NCBI GenBank assembly: GCA_037903355.1 | Contig: JBAJFE010000038.1 | Coordinates: forward strand, 1,860,001 to 1,924,000 | Length of the DNA: 64,000 nucleotides | Direction of reading: 5' to 3' | Source: Trichuris trichiura | Lineage: Eukaryota > Nematoda > Enoplea > Trichinellida > Trichuridae | Part shown: positions 38,561-49,755 of the stretch, in pieces | How positions within the stretch are numbered: the first letter of the stretch is position 1 | Layout of the letters: the number at the start of each line of letters is the position of its first letter | Notes under the pieces: model-generated | Told to the model about the DNA's origin: nothing | The model's database searches: none | What the model saw: only the letters and a program-made list of their open reading frames with translations | Translations under genes and position numbers: made by a program

Positions 38561-38842
38561 TTACGATCTTAAGTCTGACCTTTAAATATCTACACCACGT
38601 CTGAAAATGAAAACTTAAGCATCTGCTATAAGGCATCCTGTACTTATATTTAATTTAGGTCTTTGGTTCTTCATACGTTTTAGCAAAACTTGCAGCCAAA
38701 GCTCGATTGAAATACTAGTTCCGTTAGAGCAATCTTCGCTTTCCCAAAAATAACGCATTCACACCTACCTTGAACAACACCTTTTGTTACATTTTTAGTG
38801 CAAACAGATATTGCGCTATCGAAAATGCAACTTTAGAACAAT

Positions 38843-39334
38843 TTACTCAGAAGCTAGGCGACTACCTACATCTTTCAGACTCAATTTCTCAGTGTGCATC
38901 CGAGCATAAGGAGTTTGATCTAAGAATACAAGCAACCCATCAGAGTTTAACAACATGCCACGTTGGCGAAGCCATTCTTTTGAATCTTCCTTGTTAAGAA
39001 AACGTAGCGTGACGCGGTTCGTAGTCCACTGCACTTCAACCTTGGAAGGTACAGGACCCTTGCAGGATGAGCAGAGAAGACGTTGTTTCGCCAAATAAGC
39101 GGCTTTCTTAGCTTCTAGTACGTCGCAACGATAGCTAATCTCACTTCTAGCGCGAACCAGCAATGAATGCAGTTTCGTAGCCGCAGCGGCAGCTTTAGTC
39201 CGAAGATGTTCTACAGTTTGTTCAAGCTCTTTTATGTCTATCTTCTCTGGATGTAAGTTATTCGCATCGCGCCGTTCATCGTGATGTGAGCTCAGCTCGT
39301 CTTCGGATGGAATATCGTACAGATCTACGTCCAT
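38843..39334 (-). CDS. uncharacterised 163-aa protein, acidic N-terminus plus helical middle
   Basis: Single-exon ORF beginning MDVDLYDIPSEDELSSHHDE. Residues about 35-95 look helical with heptad-like leucines and alanines (IKELEQTVEHLRTKAAAAAT). A CxxC (LLCSSCKG) follows, then a hydrophobic/charged C-terminal module (VTLRFLNKEDSKEWLRQR, GLLVFLDQTPYARM). One base before the ATG is an acceptor-like gacaatttag, as in neighbouring genes, which supports a real gene. A donor-like GTAGGT near the end leaves open that the last residues are replaced by another exon. I do not recognise the family. Confidence 0.6.
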   Translation of the reverse strand: MDVDLYDIPSEDELSSHHDERRDANNLHPEKIDIKELEQTVEHLRTKAAAAATKLHSLLVRARSEISYRCDVLEAKKAAYLAKQRLLCSSCKGPVPSKVEVQWTTNRVTLRFLNKEDSKEWLRQRGMLLNSDGLLVFLDQTPYARMHTEKLSLKDVGSRLASE

Positions 39335-40814
39335 TCTAAATTGTCAAAACATTTTTCACCAAAACTACAGCAGTGACAGAAGAGCACAAACGTAATATCC
39401 TAACAGTTTTGACAATTCAGTAAAGCAGTTCCCATAAATTCGGTTCACGATTGGTGAAGGCTAGAATATACAAATTTATCAACGCTACTGCTAAGTCTGC
39501 TAACTGGACAAAAAACTGTCTACCACGTTTACTCAATAACTGAACGGGTCCCGCTAAGGCATACAGTACCAATTAATAGTAGGCAAGTGCGCGAGAATAT
39601 ACTAGTATTGATCCAACATACAACAACTGTAAAAGCATAAGCTATGCATGTAAAGTAGAAACCATTTTCCACCCATGCGCTGGGACAACCGTACATGGAT
39701 GCGGGATTCAGTGAAATGTGATTGTGGGAAGTTATTTTTCATAATGCGATGGACGTATTGTATGTGAATCCTAGTAATAACATAAATCTTGCGTAACAAG
39801 CAGGGAGCGTCAGGCTGGCTCAAAATACTGCGTTGCTGACAGCAAAATTGTGCACATCAATCGCCTACAACCGCTCACAGAAAGGCTGCCACCAAAAGTT
39901 GAAATGCTTACAGAAGTCACCTACGAAAATGGTCTTTTTTGAGTGGAGTCCACTCGACCCTAGGAAACCGGTGAAGCAAGACTTCTTTATGCGTTTGAAC
40001 CAGGCTAATCCTGGCGATTTGATGCTGCCTGGGCGTTGATTTCGAAAGTTGCTTTTCATTCGTACGAAACCCGTTAGACTACGGGCGACTTCTGAAACAT
40101 CATTTCGTTCTGCGGTTAGGAGAATTTTAATGTTGCCCCCATCAGCACAGGAAACTGCAGTTTACCGAACAACCTAACTTTTACGGAACGCGAGAGGACA
40201 GCTATAATGATGATGAGTAGGGTAGAACGTACAGTAATCCCCAAACTACTCTAACCGTGTACGGTAGATCACGCCCTGCAAGAACTTTCTGTCAGAGGCT
40301 TGTAAAAAGTTTACCAGACGTAGTCGGTTTCAAGCAAAAGTACTATGCACGAAATTCTTTATGAAAACGAACTTGGTTCCGTCGATTGCCATAATTACTT
40401 CGCGGGCGTCCATGTTAATAATGATTGTCTTTTACGTTCGTTTGGTAACTGCTTAGAAGTTAGACTAGTGCCATGGGGCAGTCCTTTTTGCGAATGAGCT
40501 GTTTGCAATAACACACGCTTGCGCACATACTTGACCTCGTAGCGACCGGTATGAGTCTTTGCGTCATTATTTTTGTAAACGATTATTTTCAGGCTTGTAA
40601 CTCAGAAGAGAATATTCTCTGCAGAAGCGAAAATTAAAAATTAAAGTTCGGTACAGAAACGTTACGAGTAATTAATAACGTACCTGCTTTTCATTAACAA
40701 CTGCACATATGGTTTACGGTAGTTGTGCTTACGTCGGTCGGTTTCGCTGACCGGCTGGGCGGGAAAAACGTTTACGAACAGTTGTCTGATTTCGAATTAG
40801 AAGTTGCATTGCAA
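39335..40814. other. intergenic, no gene recognised
   Basis: Short ORFs (for example 39833-40039 plus) show no domain and no splice-consistent neighbours. Confidence 0.45.
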
Positions 40815-43800
40815 ATGGCAGTAAATTCTCTAAAGGAAGGTAATTTGCTTTGCACAAAGGTCGAATTTCTTGTCCTTTTACGTGCGCCTTGTAGAGATCC
40901 AAGGATACTGGGAACTGCCTGCGATTGCCCACTTCTGTTCTTTATTTAGGGTTGTTTTCAAGTTTAGCGAGTTTGACATCGAGGTTTGGCATAACTTATG
41001 GGTTTTATTAGTAATTCATTAGTACCTTTCAGTCACTCGAAGAAGCCTTTGTGCTTGACGAGGAAGGACTGAGCACGGATACGCGCAGCAGTTTGATTCT
41101 TGACACATTGATCTGCCTTCTTAGAGGCATAACTGGCCGTCGGGAAGTTTCGTAAGTTTTTAGACGTTCATTGAACGGAGAATGCTTTGTATCGGCTATG
41201 TAAAATTTTATTGTCGGACATTTGCGTCACGTTTGACCGGTTAAAGCTCTGCATTTCTGGTTCGCAAATCGCGTTGTATTCAATATTTTCAACCTAACGA
41301 ACAACGGACAGTTGCTGCGCGCCAGCTATAGCGCAGTTTTGCTTAGGCGAGTTCGTGTTAATGATTTCAGTCAATGTCGTTCGAAGAAGAAGTCTGCTGG
41401 TTATCCTAAACCCTCTTTCCTTCCCCGTACGCATATTGAATATATTTAAGTAACCAGTTTTGCTTTTAGCTCTTTTACTCAACCATATGGGAGAGACTTA
41501 AGCGTTTAGAGACGAATCGTTGAGCATTTGGACCATTTGTATTTGGATAGAAGAGGTCACTTTTCCCCACCCTTAACCTATACTGTTTAATTGTGTCAAA
41601 TTTACAGTTGAAAAATGTTGTTAGGGTGCCATTCATTTTTGGTAATCAGCTGTTAAATGTAGGCGCTTTTGCAAACTAATATTGAATATGGGCAACTCGA
41701 TCTCATCTTTTGAGTTTTTGTTCGCGTAACATTATGACGCTAATGTAACTTATAGCGTTTTGTTCTACAGCTTTGCGCGGCATTGCACGTTGTTCAGTAA
41801 AAGGGCTTAAGTATGTCAGTTGACGATGTTTCATTGTAAACATTTATTGTTTGTTTTTTTTTTGTTTTTGTAAATGTACGTCCTTCACGTTTGAATCTTG
41901 CACATGGCTTTTAACCCTTGCTTTCTCCGTCCTTGTAAATTCACCTTGATCCAGTCGGATGCAGTGTCAAATGTTTAGATGTTGGCAATAAAGCGATTTC
42001 AAATATGTTGTGTGAAGTGAACATAATTTCTTGTTAAGCTTAGCATTTCGTTTCTCAGCTTTAGCAATTGATCATCGAATATGGAACGAAGTAAACTGGT
42101 TATTGCTTATTTCGTCCTTTTGAGTTAGTCTGTTACTTAACTGGAACTCTGAGCATGCCAAGTACAGATTACAAGCGTCAAACTGCCCTTCGAAGGTGCC
42201 GTTAGTTGGCTGACTGTAAGTTCAGCTAAAGATTGGCAGGTTCGAATGAAGTTTTATAGTTGGTCTTTTGGTTCACGGGTTTGGCCTGTTGGATTTATCT
42301 GTGCGTAAACTTCAAAGTGTCCTACCAACGAATGGATGAGCAAATTGTTAGAGAAAATGCAGAACGATTCAATACCGTAGGTTTCGAAACTGCTCTTGTC
42401 CTGAAACGTACGGTATAGAATTGTTCTGTATTTTCTCTAACAATTTGCTTATCCATTCGTTGGAAGGACACTTTGAAGTTTACTTACAGATACATCCAGC
42501 AGGCCAAACCCGTGAACCAGAGGAACAACAATGAAACAACCTAAGCCTGTTAAATGACACTCCGTCTTTCGAAATATTTTCGATTTATGATAATGCGAAA
42601 AAATAAACTTCCAACAGCGATTGCTCGGTAACAACTGTGTGAACTTGTATTTACATTTATGAAGGGCTTGATGAAGTGTTAGGAAAGCAAGCAACCACGT
42701 ATTCTTTTAAGAGTGTTCGATCATCTTTACCGCTTCCTACGCTTTTTCAAAGTGTGCAAAAGCGGTAGGACGTTCGTTGTACTCTTGGAAAATTTTGCAC
42801 GTTGACTGCTAGGCTAAAAGAAGTTTCTCTGCTCCATTACCTTTTCTTATTTCTTAACCATTTAACGTATAAGAAATTGTAGTTCAGTAATTGTTATAGA
42901 GTTTTGTGCTTTAATCTTCAGCCTCAATAATTATTCCATATTGAGCTCCTTATACACTGACTGAACGGCGTACTAACGAGTCTTGATTTTAAGTGCATTT
43001 AAATTCTTCTAATTGTTTCAACGAGAGGTTTGACACCGTTGCTCACGTATCAAGTGTATTTGTACTGTAGCTCGTGTACCTGAGTATAGAGTTTTTCCCT
43101 TTTGTACGGTGTATGCGTCTTTAGCAAGATTTGCACCGTGTCTAAAAAATTATTTCCGAAGCGCGCATGTTTAGTAATTTGTACCGTTTTTGTAGGCTGA
43201 ACAATTACAATCGTTATTTCTATCGGCTAATGACGAATTACTGGGAGGCGTTGGGATTTGGTCCAAATCCGTTTGGACCAGATATAAACAAGGCGAATTA
43301 CCACCGGCTGCCTCTGTATGTTCGAGTGAAATTGATGTATGCGCTTTGCGAGCTGAGGTTGACCAGAAACGACGTGGAGCACTCTCTGCGGGTAGCTTGT
43401 GGCCTTTCAGACACCGTAACATTTTTGCATACGTCGTCGGTAGGAGTTCTCCGGTGATAGTATGCGGGTGATTCGCTTGGGCGAAGATCGTAACGGGGTC
43501 ACTTACTGGTATTTCTACGGTACTCGATTATACGCGGAAGATCCGGAAATAAAGATTACAATACCTCTGAGACATGGTGACAAAAAGAAGCGAAAAAGGT
43601 TGCGCATTTCTAATGCACAGATTCAAATACAGTATGTGCTTACTATTGTAGTGAAATGATAGAGTCAGATAACGACAGCACACCAGTGAGTACCTACTCC
43701 AAGGCAATTAAAGCACGTCGCCGAAAGCGGAAAGGTCGGACTTACGATTTTGGTCTGAGCAGAAAAAAGAGAAAACGTTCCAGAAAAGTTTCTGCCCCAA

Positions 43801-46800
43801 GAATACATACCTTTGCTGCCCGAAAGTATTCAAAGCTTGTTCCTTCTGACTCCAGCTGCTTGATGTTTCATATTCTTGTTAGTGGTGCAACGAAATTGCC
43901 ATTTCTTGATGAAAGCGAGAAAGCAGAGAAGGCTGTTCCAGCGGAAACAGTCATAGCTGTGTCGGCTATGCCTCAAGAAGAATCAGTTAGGTGAGAAACA
44001 GTCACTCATTTGTTTGTGACAATTTTCGCGTTGCATGCAGGGAGGAGGAAGAACTGCAAAGAAACTTGGGCTTAACGCGGAACGAGACTGCCAGCTCTTT
44101 AAGCCGTTTGGCTGGTGAAATTTATTCTGCTAACGAAGCAAATAGTGACGAGGAACGTGAAAGCTTCAAAGAGGACCAATCAGAGGTACTTACGCTACTT
44201 CGATTTGTTCTTACAAGAAGAGCTTAGGCTTATTGAGATTTCAGCTGAAAAGCAGTGGAATTGCTTCGCCCGCCTCTTCCTGCAATCCAGGCTGGTCTGC
44301 AACCGATGCGGAAATGTCGCACAATTCCACTGAGCTGAAGGTGGACGAAATTACAAGTCACATAGAATCGGAAGCTAAAAGTTTTACTTCCAACGTGAAT
44401 GATAGTGTGAACGAAATCAGAGACTCTTCAGCTGGTACATCTGAACCATGCCCATCCGGTGCAGTCGAACCCGAACCGTGGTTGGACCAACCTTTCCTTA
44501 AGCCTCCTGCTCGTCGCCGGTGGCATGTTAGGTTGGTTTAATCTTTGTCCTTCCAAGTGATAAAACGCATTTTGTTAAGGTGCGACACTTTCGATGATTG
44601 GAAGAATTTGGTTGACTCGTTGAAAGGGTCTGCGGTTAGCAAGGAAAGGCGGCTGTACGATTTGCTGCAAAACAGTTTTCTGCCTGAAATAGAGAAGTTC
44701 TATGAGCAAAAGAAAGTTGAAAAGCAACAGCGAGAAAACGAAATGGTTCGTCGTCTTTCCGAAAGGTTGGAGACAAGGCGATCCTTACGTGAACGTGCTG
44801 TATGTCTTCGACTACTTTATGGTGTTGTTGAAAATTAGCTTTTCTTTCTTTTAAAGCCACCTCCTCTATTACACGAGTTCTTTTATTCGGGCGACGAAGA
44901 TGAGAGATTTCGATGAGTGAAGATCGTCGACGGCAACTTGACATTGAAAGACGATACCGATGCGAGCTTTGGAGAAGGAAAAACAAGAGAAATTGAAAGA
45001 GCGTGCCAGACGTTAATAGTTGTTATTTGGTCATAGAGCGCGCTTGTATGGAAATGAGAAAACGGCGTCAAGCTGGAGATTTTCTTGCCAGCAACGATGA
45101 TATCGTTTTGAGACAGATCAATGAATTGTAGGCGAAGACTCTTCGTGAATATAAATCAGCTGAATTGCGTACCTGGGATATTCAATTGGAACTGGAGTTC
45201 ATGTACGGTCAGTTGGAAAAATGTAAGCGAAACTCTGTTTCAACTTAAGAACTGATCTTTTTTAAGTGCTCTACGCGCTAAAGGAGAATAACGACGCTTG
45301 GCCATTTATTGAACCTGTTACGGAAGATATCGCTCCCAACTATTTTGAGTTCATCAAGGTGTATCTTCAAGCTGTATAACGAAATTTTTAAAAGTTAGGC
45401 AAAGTCAATTCTAAAAGCTCAACCTAAAATAAAATTTAAAGCTAAATGGGCTGCTATCCTCGAGGAAACTATGCAGCGCATCTTCGAAAAAGGCAACGTT
45501 TCTGATAGCGGATACCTTCAGCAGCGATAATGGAAATGAGAAAACGGCGTCAAGCTGGAGATTTTCTTGCCAGCAACGATGATATCGTTTTGAATGACAG
45601 ATCCTTGAATGAATTGTAGGCGAAGACTCTTCGTGAATATAAATCAGCTGAATTGCGTACCTTTTCTTAGGGATATTCAATTGGAACTGGAGTTCATGTA
45701 CGGTCAGTTGGAAAAATGTAAGCGGAACTCTGTTTCACATCTACTTATTCGAACTGATCTTTTTTAAGTGCTCTACGCGCTAAAGGAGAATAACGACGCT
45801 TGGCCATTTATTGAACCTGTTACGGAAGATATCGCTCCCAACTATTTTGAGTTCATCAAGGTGCGTATCTTCAAGCTGTATAACTTTAAAGAATTTTTAA
45901 ATTTTTAATAGAAATTTTTAAAAGTTACTTCCTCATTATGGCAAAGTCAATTCTAAAAGCTCAACCTAAAATAAAATTTAAAGCTAAATGGGCTGCTATC
46001 CTCGAGGAAACTATGCAACTTTGCGCATCTTCGAAAAAGGCAACGTTTCTGATAGCGGATACCTTCAGCAGCGATAATATTGAAAAGGAAACTCCTTCTA
46101 ACGGGTGCGTGGAAGATCGTAACGTTGGCTACGGAATTTCTACCAGTTAGATGTTAAATGAATTACCCCTATTGTTTTTGTTTTTTCAAAAATGCCTCCT
46201 CCCCTGATTTCTGTTACACTTCCCTTTCCTCTACTCTCTCCCCCTTTTTAAATGTTGTAGCCCGTTTGGAACGTCTCGAGAATTCTGTCTTTTAAAATAA
46301 TCACTGACCAGTGACATGCTAGCAGACGTTCTGCCTAACGAATGCTATGCGCTGAAGACTGGAACCGGTGATTCTCTCAAAGCTTCGCCAATAAGACATT
46401 TAACGGGTGGTAATTCCGTATCAACCCTATGAGCAGTTTTAATAATAATAGGCAGTTAGAACGAAAGCACTATCCTTCAGGAATCGTCTGTTCCTTTCGT
46501 AGTCTCTGGCAAAAAAGACTTCGCGTTCACGAATTCTGGGCAGTTCGAGAACCTGCTTATCCCGAACAGCGCATGTTCAACACTAGTGACAAATTAATTA
46601 AAGTTTTCCTGCTGCATTCCTTCTGTTTTTTTTTGGGAAGTGTTTAGCATTTCAGGCAACCTTTTTCTCTTTTGTAATATTTCGCTTATCCCCAGTATGT
46701 TAGCGTATTTCACAAGCCGATGTTTCGATAAGTTTTCTGTTAGTTACCTGAGATTTATAGAAGCCGATGGACCTTGAAACAATCGAAGCCAAGTTGATGA

Positions 46801-48353
46801 ACCGCGAGTATAAGAACAAGCTTGAGTTCATTGAAGACATAAATTTGATGTTGCTGAACTGTCTTGAATACAACGGTCTCAAAAACGGTAGCGCTAGTTT
46901 TCGTTTGCGTTTCTTCAGCTGCCCTTTGTTTTTTAAAAGAATACACAAAAACCGCCCAACGGCTGGAGCGTAACTTCATTCGACTGTGGAAGAGATACTT
47001 TCCACCGTCCCAAAGCAGCGACGAGGACAGCGGCTTAAATTGCGTGGCCTTGTTAGGCGCTTTGGATGCGAAAATCAAGGAAAAAATTAAAGTATCTTTT
47101 CGCCTTTTGCTTCCGACTATTGCACTACTGCTTTCCTTCTTAAAGGAGGAAATAAGCTTAATGAGACAAAACACGATTCCATCCTTGTCATCGCAGTATA
47201 CTGCGGTAAGGAAACTATTTACGGGAGTTAAATATTTGCTGCTTAATTTCTTCAAAAATTGAAGGGCCGACCTCAAAGGATCACAGATGCTAAAAGATTT
47301 GGACTAAGCCCGCAGGTGATGTCTTTACTTACTGTCTCTACTTTTTTTAAAAAAATGTATTCTCCTCAGGGACGCGCGTTCTTTCGCGAAAAGGTTGTTC
47401 AGTCTTTGGTACGAACTGTTCCGTTGCCTCAACGGAGCCATATTTCGGGCCGTAGCAGTGCAGCCTTTGGCAAGTCGTTTCGGCCAATTGCTCCCCGCGT
47501 TAGCGTTGCAACGGAGGATACTTCTTTTGATGTTTCGCAAGCTAAATCAGTACAGTACGTCAGCTTTCTTGGCCGTTCAATTGTGTAGGCAAAGTCTGCA
47601 TAGACCAAAAATGCCTGCAACAACGGCAGCAGACCGACAGCAGGCTGAACGACGAGCTGCACTTATGGCCGGTTGCTTCTACTTGTTTAATGCATCTGAC
47701 GGTAGCAGAGTGGTCCGTCTCGTTGGACCAGATGGAAATCAACCGTTGGAAAATGCCGCTAGACAAGCGGTATGTTGGCTCCGTCAGCACGCCTGCTTGC
47801 TTCCGCGCTCTTCTGGTACCATTACAGTAATCGTCAGTAATCAGGTACTATTCTTAATGGTAGTCACGATTTAAAATTAGCTTCATCCTAGGATGATCCC
47901 ACGTCATTGGAGCTGTATCGGCCAGGCTACAAGGTTTTTAATGTCAGCGATACTGTTACGGTAGCATTTTGCACTACGGAGCAGCACCGTTTAAACTTTC
48001 CGAAGACGAAGGCAAATGACGCATTCAGCGCGAATACTACAAGGTCCCTTCTATCTCATACGCTTTTGCGGGAGCCGTCATTTTAAAGAAGTGTGTTTTT
48101 CAGTCCTAGCGTTTCCAGTAATGCGAAAGGCCTTTTCGTTGTACAAAGTTTGGACGGTAGCGGTCAGCAGCAATCTTTGGTGCCCGCTGTAGGGTCGTCC
48201 AACTCGCAGCCAGTACTGCTACCCGGCGTTGGAGGAATGCAGCGAATTAGCACGAAACCGGTTTGCAGCGTGGCACCTCTGAGGACCTCTACCGGTGAGA
48301 TGCTTAAAAATAGATTAGCATTGATGCGTTTCAACTTAAATAAAACCGGTTGA
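40815..48353 (+). CDS. CECR2: CECR2-like bromodomain chromatin protein (multi-exon)
   Basis: Clear 5' exons: 40815-40839, 40895-40983, 41033-41151, 43196-43391, 43444-43598, then about 43652 onward. They encode [24 protein letters not shown] (CECR2 signature), [38 protein letters not shown] and [19 protein letters not shown]. Next come acidic/basic linkers, [20 protein letters not shown], a helical charged stretch, and a bromodomain: [20 protein letters not shown] (45769-45860), [20 protein letters not shown] and LLNCLEYNG (46761-46887), [20 protein letters not shown] (46940 on). Ser/Thr-rich C-terminal exons follow 47.2-48.35 kb. CECR2 pairs with ISWI ATPases in nucleosome remodelling and reads acetyl-lysine. 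Intron 3 (2.0 kb) hosts foldback A4. A duplicated segment disrupts the model near 44840-45530. The final exon may splice at 48348 into 52510. Exact middle exons are uncertain. Confidence 0.82.
42265..42520. repeat. Penelope-linked foldback A4 in CECR2 intron 3
   Basis: The arms tcacgggtttggcctgttgg ... aacgaatggatgagcaaatt ... gaataccgta-like and their reverse complement pair over about 105 bp. The arm shares ctaccaacgaatggatgag with A1-A3 and the 48.7-kb terminus. The centre (about 42386-42414) lacks the CUGANGA/GAAA core, so the ribozyme-like part has decayed. Confidence 0.8.
45048..46079 (+). repeat. near-identical direct duplication in the CECR2-like gene
   Basis: Segment 45048-45529 (482 bp) is repeated at 45530-46079 (about 550 bp). 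Outside of gaps I see about one substitution, but the first copy lacks several short blocks (2 to about 27 bases) present in the second, including parts of splice sites and exons. Only the second copy keeps an intact splice pattern into the bromodomain. The first copy is a damaged duplicate or an assembly artefact. Confidence 0.85.
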
Positions 48354-48659
48354 TTTTTTAAACATTTTAGATTTATTACCCTTTAAAAGTTTTTCTTTAC
48401 TGATTGCCCAGTTTATGACAGCTGTAATACTGGTTTCCGCGAGCAGTGGCCGTGTGTCTCGTTCGGACTGCCTGAACCTGCGGGTAGACAAATTTCTCAC
48501 AAGAGAGCGGATGGGCCATTAGTAGAAAAAACGCACTTGGAGGAATGGAAAGAACGCTGAAAGGATGCTTTATCGTGTACAGTTTAGTAAGAGGGGTTTT
48601 ACATTGATTTGTTTTCCTTTAATTAACCAGTCACAGTTTTCACATTATATTGTTCCCAA

Positions 48660-49160
48660 TGGTTTAATATTTGATAGATCTTCTACTGCTTTTTCTCGTT
48701 TTTTCTGTGCGATTGTATCTGTAATTGGACGAAACAATTGCTCTACCAACGGACGGATGAGCAATTGCTAGGAAAACGTTCAAAAGCCATGCACTCAAGT
48801 TCATTTCACAGCTTTCGGAACGCTCTAGTTCCGTCGTCAGTGAGATGGAGGAGAAGGTATATTCTCCGAATGGGTATTATGTAAGAGTCCGTGAAAAAAG
48901 GGAGAGGTCAGCGTGGCGGGGAGCGGCACTTGGCTTTGCTAATTAGTCCGTCCCATGCCTTGCTAACCTCTACGCCTTTGTCATGCTTGATAGTGTGGTT
49001 ATAGCGGATGTAAAGGGCTCTCGCGATAGATAATCTGCGGTTGTAGGTCGAGCTAGCACTGAGAGGAATGCTCGACGACTGCCGAGGCTTTGATCGTTTC
49101 TTCTATGATCTTTTCCGGTTGTTTCTTATGTGGCCGACCGACCGAAGTACTGGGTTAATA
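48660..49160 (-). mobile_element. 3' end of a Penelope-like element: coding tail plus type A terminus
   Basis: Minus strand: from about 49130 down to 48900 an ORF with small frame breaks reads IKASAVVEHSSQC, then RALYIRYNHTIKHDKG and VSKAWDGLI. This is the conserved C-terminus after the GIY-YIG domain (compare EALYIRHNLTYNRDQG in the copy at 58 kb). Directly downstream lies the type A terminus with hammerhead-like core (48790-48842) and ggacggatgagcaattgcta, the sequence of foldbacks A1 and A3. This copy is the link between coding Penelope elements and those foldbacks. Confidence 0.78.
48790..48842 (-). ncRNA. hammerhead-ribozyme-like motif (type A) at a Penelope 3' end
   Basis: Minus strand CTGACGA, GGAAC/GTTCC, GAAA. 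The flanks ATGCACTC and GAGTGCAT are exact complements that could close stem I, leaving a 10-base bulge. Stem III is weak here. Confidence 0.55.
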
Positions 49161-49755
49161 GTACTTTTGATTTTAAGAAGTTATTGCTTAAGTACGAGGG
49201 CAGAACATTAAAAGTGTTTGTAATTGTAAAAATTCACTCTACCGCGTAGCAGCCTTGATTTTCATTGAGATTAGTTAGGCGCTATTGCAGGTGAGTGCAT
49301 AGGAAAAGATTTTTTTCAGAATCTGTACTGTAGACGTTTTTTACCTGTAATTAACGAACCAAAAGCATGGGTAAATGTGCAAATACATATTGCAGCAATT
49401 TTAATAATTAATGCGATATTGACTGAGTTTAATTTAGGGTACTATACATTTGTTCTTTACTGTTGAGTGATCTTCAAGTTCCTTGATGCTCGTTTCGCTT
49501 GACCGAACGCTTAATCTTTTTTCTGCGGGTTAAAGGCCATATGTGTCCCCTGAAGCTGCGGCTTTTTAAAAATAAATGCTACTTTCCTGCGTAAAGAAGA
49601 ATTTAAAAGTTTTTTTAGGCAGCTACGAAGCGCCACATTTTTAAAAGTAGGTGAGCATGAATATTCCATAGTCCAATCGACTAAGGCTTCAAAAGCGATT
49701 TTGTTTTCACATTATTTCAGCAAACGTTTTACTCAATAGTGCTCACTTCCAAATG
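49161..49755. other. AT-rich spacer between Penelope remnant and Tigger element
   Basis: No gene or repeat recognised. If the CECR2-like gene continues to 52.9 kb, this is intron. Confidence 0.45.

Noticed and set aside
39833..40039. 68-codon plus ORF
   Set aside because: No domain, no splice or acceptor signal, isolated in an intergenic region.
42386..42414. Hammerhead core in foldback A4
   Set aside because: The centre lacks both CUGANGA and correctly spaced GAAA, so it was not annotated as ribozyme-like.
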